In this document: one piece after another, positions 6,853-9,937 of the stretch | Layout of the letters: every line of letters begins with the position of its first letter | Position numbering within the stretch: the stretch's first letter is position 1 | Assembly: GCA_934446485.1 (NCBI GenBank) | Contig: CAKSEM010000044.1 | Coordinates: 1 to 9,937, forward strand | From: an uncultured Eubacteriales bacterium | GTDB lineage: Bacteria > Bacillota > Clostridia > Oscillospirales > CAG-272 | Reading direction: 5' to 3' | DNA length: 9,937 nucleotides | Notes under the pieces: model-generated | Told to the model about the DNA's origin: nothing | Seen by the model: the letters and a program-made list of their open reading frames with translations, nothing else | The model's database searches: none | Translations under genes and position numbers: made by a program

Positions 6853-9732
6853 ATGAAGAAGAGACTTGCGGCGGTCATTCTGACACTCGCCATGCTGTGC
6901 GGTGTGCTCATGACCGGCGCCGCAGCGTCCGATGATCTCCCGTTTACCGATGTTAAGAAGGGGAGCTGGTACTATGATGCGGTTTCATATGCGTATTTCC
7001 GCAATATCATGACGGGCGTCAGTGACAGAGAATTTGATCCGAACGGAGGGATGAACCGTGCGATGTTTGTGACCGTGCTCGGACGTCTCTGCGGCGGGAA
7101 GCAGGTACAGACTGACTCTTTTCCGGATGTGGAGGCTGACTCATGGTACGGCGGCTGGGTCGGCTGGGCGGTCGGTGCCGGGCTCGTGAACGGCTTTGAG
7201 GACGGCACGTTCAGACCGTTCAGCCGCATAACCCGCGCCGAGATGGCAACGCTCATGGCGCGGTACATATCGTTTTCAAAAATCATACCGACGCACAGTT
7301 GGGGTGCAGACTTTACCGATAAAGATGCGATCCCGCGTTGGGCGGCTGAGTTTGCGGAGGAGATGCGTCTTGCCGGACTCGTTGCCGGAGACGAGAACGG
7401 CAGATTCAATGCCGGTGGTAACCTGACCCGCGCAGAGGCGGCTACGGTGATCCGCCGCCTGTGTGAGATGACGGATGATCTCGCCGTTGGGGAGCCTGTG
7501 AGACCGTCGTATGTCGTTGCGGACGGCGTATGCTTTCTCGACGGAACGAAGCTCTATTATTCCGGTACGGCACTTACGTCGGACTGCAGCGGAGTGAGTC
7601 TCGGGCGCAGTGATGACGGCAGCTATTATGTTGCCGGGAGTGACGGAGAGCGAAGCGCCCTATATAATGATCAGACAAGATGGCTGCAGTATCTCGTCGG
7701 CGCGCAGAATTCGATTGCCGACGGCCACTATCTCGGCATCGACCTTCGGGCGCTCGGAATATCCCCTGCGGAATACCCTGCGATCCGCATAGGGTACCGC
7801 ACGGCGGGCGACGCCGAGGTGAGGTTCGGAGTGTATGCCGTGACGACAAACTCGACGGGAGCGGTGACGAGCAACGACTCGCGTATCATTGAGATTGAGC
7901 CACGCACGGAAGACGGCGGAAGAAACTACTTTACCGTCGATCTCTCGGGCGTCGGTATTCCCGACACCTCGACGGAAGTCACGCTTACCGTTATGACGGA
8001 CGGCGACGGACTTGAGCTGTTCTATCTCGGCGCATACCGCAGCCTCGCCGCTGCCGATGCAGCGGATCCCTCGGAGTATATCGGGAACGGTATCACGCCT
8101 GCGGTTCGGTACATTCCGAATGTCTCCCAAACGAAGGAGGAAGAGCTTAACAGTATATGCGACGAACGGCGCGACGGTATTCTGAACAGTGAGAATATCA
8201 CGAATCCGGACGATATATCGGGCAGCTGCTACTACATTTCGTCTTTCCGCGGCGACGACTCAAATGACGGACGGTCGCCGGACACGCCGTGGAGATCACT
8301 GTCAAAGCTGTGGCGATCGATCCCGAACGGCGAGGAAATTTCAGCGCTGAAGAGCGGAGACGCGGTGTTCTTTGAGCGCGGCAGCGTCTTTTACGGAGAA
8401 CGCGGCACGCGCTCGTCGGGCAACGGAGTTCTGGCGTGCGCCCCCGGCGTGACCTATGCAGCATACGGAGAGGGTGATAAGCCGCTCTTCACGAATGCGC
8501 TCGACGTGAACGGAAGCCGCGGCTGGGTCGAGACCGGGTATCCGAACGTATACCGCCTTGTCGATCCGTTCCGCGTCCCCGATACTGCGGAGGACAAAGG
8601 GTACTGCGACGTCGGTTCGATATCCGTAAACGGCGGAGAGATGTGGGGAGTCAAGGTGACGGTTCAGGATCCGTATCGTCCGTATTCCGTGAAGGAGGGC
8701 GGCGGTGCCGAGGCGTACACATCGATGACCGTTGACTGCGGCACGGTGACGAACGGTCGCAACGTATACCGCGAGGAAGCGCGCGAGTTTACGGATCCCG
8801 GATGTCTTAAGAATGAGCTTGAGTATTTCCACGACTGGAACGACAATTCGCTGTATCTCTATTGCAGCGCGGGAAACCCCGGCGAGGTGTTTGATTCCGT
8901 AGTCGTATCTCAACGCGGGTCCGGTATAGGCGTTGCCTCCGGCGTGACTCTTGAAAACCTTGCGGTGAAGTACACAGGTGCACACGGCATGACGAGCAGC
9001 GAAGGACGCGATATTATCGTCAGATTTTGCGATATCGAGTGGGTCGGCGGTTCCGTTCAAGGCGGCACTATGCGTTACGGAAACGCATACGAAAATTGGG
9101 GCAGCTGCGACGGGATCCTTGTGGAGAACTGCTATGTGAATCAGTGCTACGATACGGGCGTGTCAACACAGGGCAACAACGGACGCATGGTGAACATGAG
9201 CGTCTCGGACTGCGTGATCGAGCGGTGCACGATGGCTGTGGAATTCTTCAATTCCGAAGCGGATCCCGCGGCGGACAACATTATGACAAACATTTTTGTC
9301 GAGAACAACTGCATGCGCTATTGCGGCTACGGCTTCGGATGCGGACGCAGCGACAAGAAGGGCACGTTCTTCGAGGGATCTAACTGGAGTCGCGGAAAGT
9401 CGATCTTTAACGTGAGGTTTGCGCACAATCTGTGCCTGTATGCGGCGGATTACTGCTTCTCTGAGGATTCGGTCGCATGCGGCGACAGAGCGCCCGGCGT
9501 GGCGTTTTATGAGAACCAATATCTTGTGTACAGCGGTTCGTATCTTGCTCGCTCGGCGGCGAATATTGCCGACCGTGCAGGGAACAACTACACGTACTAT
9601 CCGTACACGCTGCGGTATATTGAGCAATTGGCGGCTCTCGGAATCGAAAAAGGCTCGTACTTCTATTCATACGACTGCCCGATCGACGAGCTGGAAAGCG
9701 GCGGATATTACGGCACTCCGATCGACCGCTGA
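6853..9732 (+). CDS. SLH-anchored right-handed beta-helix surface protein (possible polysaccharide-active enzyme)
   Basis: A 959-residue secreted protein. The start is ATG 6853, five bases after AGGAGG (6842-6847); a GTG at 6847 overlaps that site and is unlikely. The signal peptide (MKKRLAAVILTLAMLCGVLM...) ends near GAAAS, residues 21-26. Three SLH modules follow at about 30-82, 90-140 and 152-206. Modules 2 and 3 keep TRAE while module 1 has NRAM. They would hold the protein on secondary cell-wall polymer. Residues 220-400 are beta-rich and unassigned. From residue 459, YYISSFRGDDSNDGRSPDTP is the usual entry to parallel beta-helix proteins (pectate-lyase-like fold). From about 690 to 880 come coil-like repeats rich in Asn and Cys (LVENCYVNQC, VSDCVIERC, FVENNCMRYC). 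Such folds often cut or bind acidic polysaccharides, but I cannot identify catalytic residues, so activity is inferred. No clear terminator follows it. Confidence 0.9.
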   Translation: MKKRLAAVILTLAMLCGVLMTGAAASDDLPFTDVKKGSWYYDAVSYAYFRNIMTGVSDREFDPNGGMNRAMFVTVLGRLCGGKQVQTDSFPDVEADSWYGGWVGWAVGAGLVNGFEDGTFRPFSRITRAEMATLMARYISFSKIIPTHSWGADFTDKDAIPRWAAEFAEEMRLAGLVAGDENGRFNAGGNLTRAEAATVIRRLCEMTDDLAVGEPVRPSYVVADGVCFLDGTKLYYSGTALTSDCSGVSLGRSDDGSYYVAGSDGERSALYNDQTRWLQYLVGAQNSIADGHYLGIDLRALGISPAEYPAIRIGYRTAGDAEVRFGVYAVTTNSTGAVTSNDSRIIEIEPRTEDGGRNYFTVDLSGVGIPDTSTEVTLTVMTDGDGLELFYLGAYRSLAAADAADPSEYIGNGITPAVRYIPNVSQTKEEELNSICDERRDGILNSENITNPDDISGSCYYISSFRGDDSNDGRSPDTPWRSLSKLWRSIPNGEEISALKSGDAVFFERGSVFYGERGTRSSGNGVLACAPGVTYAAYGEGDKPLFTNALDVNGSRGWVETGYPNVYRLVDPFRVPDTAEDKGYCDVGSISVNGGEMWGVKVTVQDPYRPYSVKEGGGAEAYTSMTVDCGTVTNGRNVYREEAREFTDPGCLKNELEYFHDWNDNSLYLYCSAGNPGEVFDSVVVSQRGSGIGVASGVTLENLAVKYTGAHGMTSSEGRDIIVRFCDIEWVGGSVQGGTMRYGNAYENWGSCDGILVENCYVNQCYDTGVSTQGNNGRMVNMSVSDCVIERCTMAVEFFNSEADPAADNIMTNIFVENNCMRYCGYGFGCGRSDKKGTFFEGSNWSRGKSIFNVRFAHNLCLYAADYCFSEDSVACGDRAPGVAFYENQYLVYSGSYLARSAANIADRAGNNYTYYPYTLRYIEQLAALGIEKGSYFYSYDCPIDELESGGYYGTPIDR

Positions 9733-9785
9733 ATGCGGAGACTTCTCAGCGGTGACAAATATTTTCGGTAATTTTCAAAAATATA
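9733..9785. other. Gap between the beta-helix gene and the tRNA promoter, no clear terminator
   Basis: Only weak pairing is seen: GAGA/TCTC near 9738-9748 and an AT-rich dyad around 9763-9784. No GC-rich stem with a T run is present, so the upstream transcript may read through toward the tRNA. Confidence 0.4.
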
Positions 9786-9814
9786 TTGACAAACGCCGGA
9801 CAGTATAGTATAAT
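9786..9814 (+). promoter_or_regulatory. Consensus promoter of the tRNA-Leu gene
   Basis: TTGACA (9786-9791), a 17-base spacer and TATAAT (9809-9814) match the vegetative consensus in every position, as expected for a stable-RNA gene. The predicted start is near 9821, about 30 bases before the mature tRNA. Confidence 0.9.
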
Positions 9815-9817
9815 ATC

Positions 9818-9849
9818 TTCCGTCAGCGATGGAATATTGCGTGACGGAA
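9818..9849 (+). other. Leader hairpin immediately upstream of tRNA-Leu
   Basis: TTCCGTCA (9818-9825) pairs with TGACGGAA (9842-9849). Inside it, GCGAT (9826-9830) pairs with ATTGC (9836-9840) with one G-U, leaving one bulged G (9841) and a GGAAT loop. It ends one base before the tRNA, where RNase P would cut. The predicted start site lies inside the 5' arm, so part of the stem may exist only in DNA. Confidence 0.5.
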
Positions 9850-9850
9850 T

Positions 9851-9935
9851 GCGAGAGTGGCGGAACTGGCAGACGCGCACGTTTGAGGGGCGTGTGGTTC
9901 ACACCGTACGGGTTCAAGTCCCGTTTCTCGCACCA
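9851..9935 (+). tRNA. tRNA-Leu (anticodon GAG), CCA encoded
   Basis: A class II tRNA folds fully. The acceptor GCGAGAG pairs with TTCTCGC (last pair G-U). The anticodon stem CACGT/GCGTG encloses loop TTGAGGG, giving anticodon GAG at 9885-9887, which reads CUC and CUU leucine codons. The long variable arm at about 9895-9907 is typical of leucine tRNAs. The T arm ACGGG TTCAAGT CCCGT spans 9908-9924. Discriminator A9932 and genomic CCA (9933-9935) follow. The window ends two bases later, so any further tRNAs in a cluster are out of view. Confidence 0.97.
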
Positions 9936-9937
9936 TA

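Noticed and set aside
8341..9060. Minus-strand open frame of 239 codons within the beta-helix gene
   Set aside because: It is antisense to a convincing SLH/beta-helix coding sequence, and its Arg/His/Ala-rich product has no recognisable motif.
1..9937. CRISPR array, insertion sequence, phage or integrative element, including integration at the tRNA-Leu
   Set aside because: No regularly spaced repeats, transposase, integrase or recombinase were found, and the sequence after the tRNA is outside the window so no attachment site can be judged.

Overview
The window looks like chromosomal DNA of a Gram-positive, probably gut-type Clostridia bacterium with a moderately high GC content. The evidence is consensus sigma-A-type promoters, AGGAGG ribosome binding sites, two S-layer-homology (SLH) proteins, two lipoproteins of clostridial style, and a thiT gene under a TPP riboswitch. 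The exact taxon cannot be named from the sequence alone. Nearly all protein genes encode exported or membrane products, so this is a cell-surface region and not a phage or transposon island. I saw no transposase, integrase or CRISPR array.

Layout: (1) 1-3582, plus strand: the 3' part of a large secreted protein (a beta-type surface repeat, a hydrophobic helix, a coiled coil and a C-terminal beta region). Its stop codon directly abuts the start of a clostripain-family (C11) cysteine protease lipoprotein, and a strong hairpin terminator follows. (2) 3675-4476, minus strand: a small three-SLH protein whose signal peptide lies in a different frame from the body. The frames join across a run of five C, and the signal peptide frame begins at ATT behind a perfect Shine-Dalgarno. 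(3) 4477-4721: a divergent regulatory region with opposing promoters and two adjacent inverted repeats. (4) 4722-5735, plus strand: a lipoprotein with a Big_2-like Ig domain and a VanY-type D,D-carboxypeptidase domain, ended by a 42-bp perfect palindrome that can terminate in both directions. (5) 5903-6490, minus strand: thiT, the thiamine-binding S component of an ECF transporter, preceded by a TPP riboswitch with an intrinsic terminator and a perfect consensus promoter. (6) 6853-9732, plus strand: a 959-residue SLH-anchored right-handed beta-helix protein, possibly a polysaccharide-active enzyme, with its own promoter and a GC-rich 5' UTR hairpin. (7) 9786-9935: a consensus promoter, a leader hairpin and tRNA-Leu(GAG).

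How the parts relate: the SLH proteins would attach non-covalently to secondary cell-wall polymer, the lipoproteins sit on the membrane, the VanY-like enzyme trims peptidoglycan stem peptides, and the C11 protease could process secreted partners, most plausibly the helical protein encoded just upstream. thiT is a housekeeping vitamin-uptake gene with complete and readable control. The observations most worth a second look are the broken or unusually expressed SLH gene, the helical protein/clostripain pair, and the paired dyads between the divergent genes.
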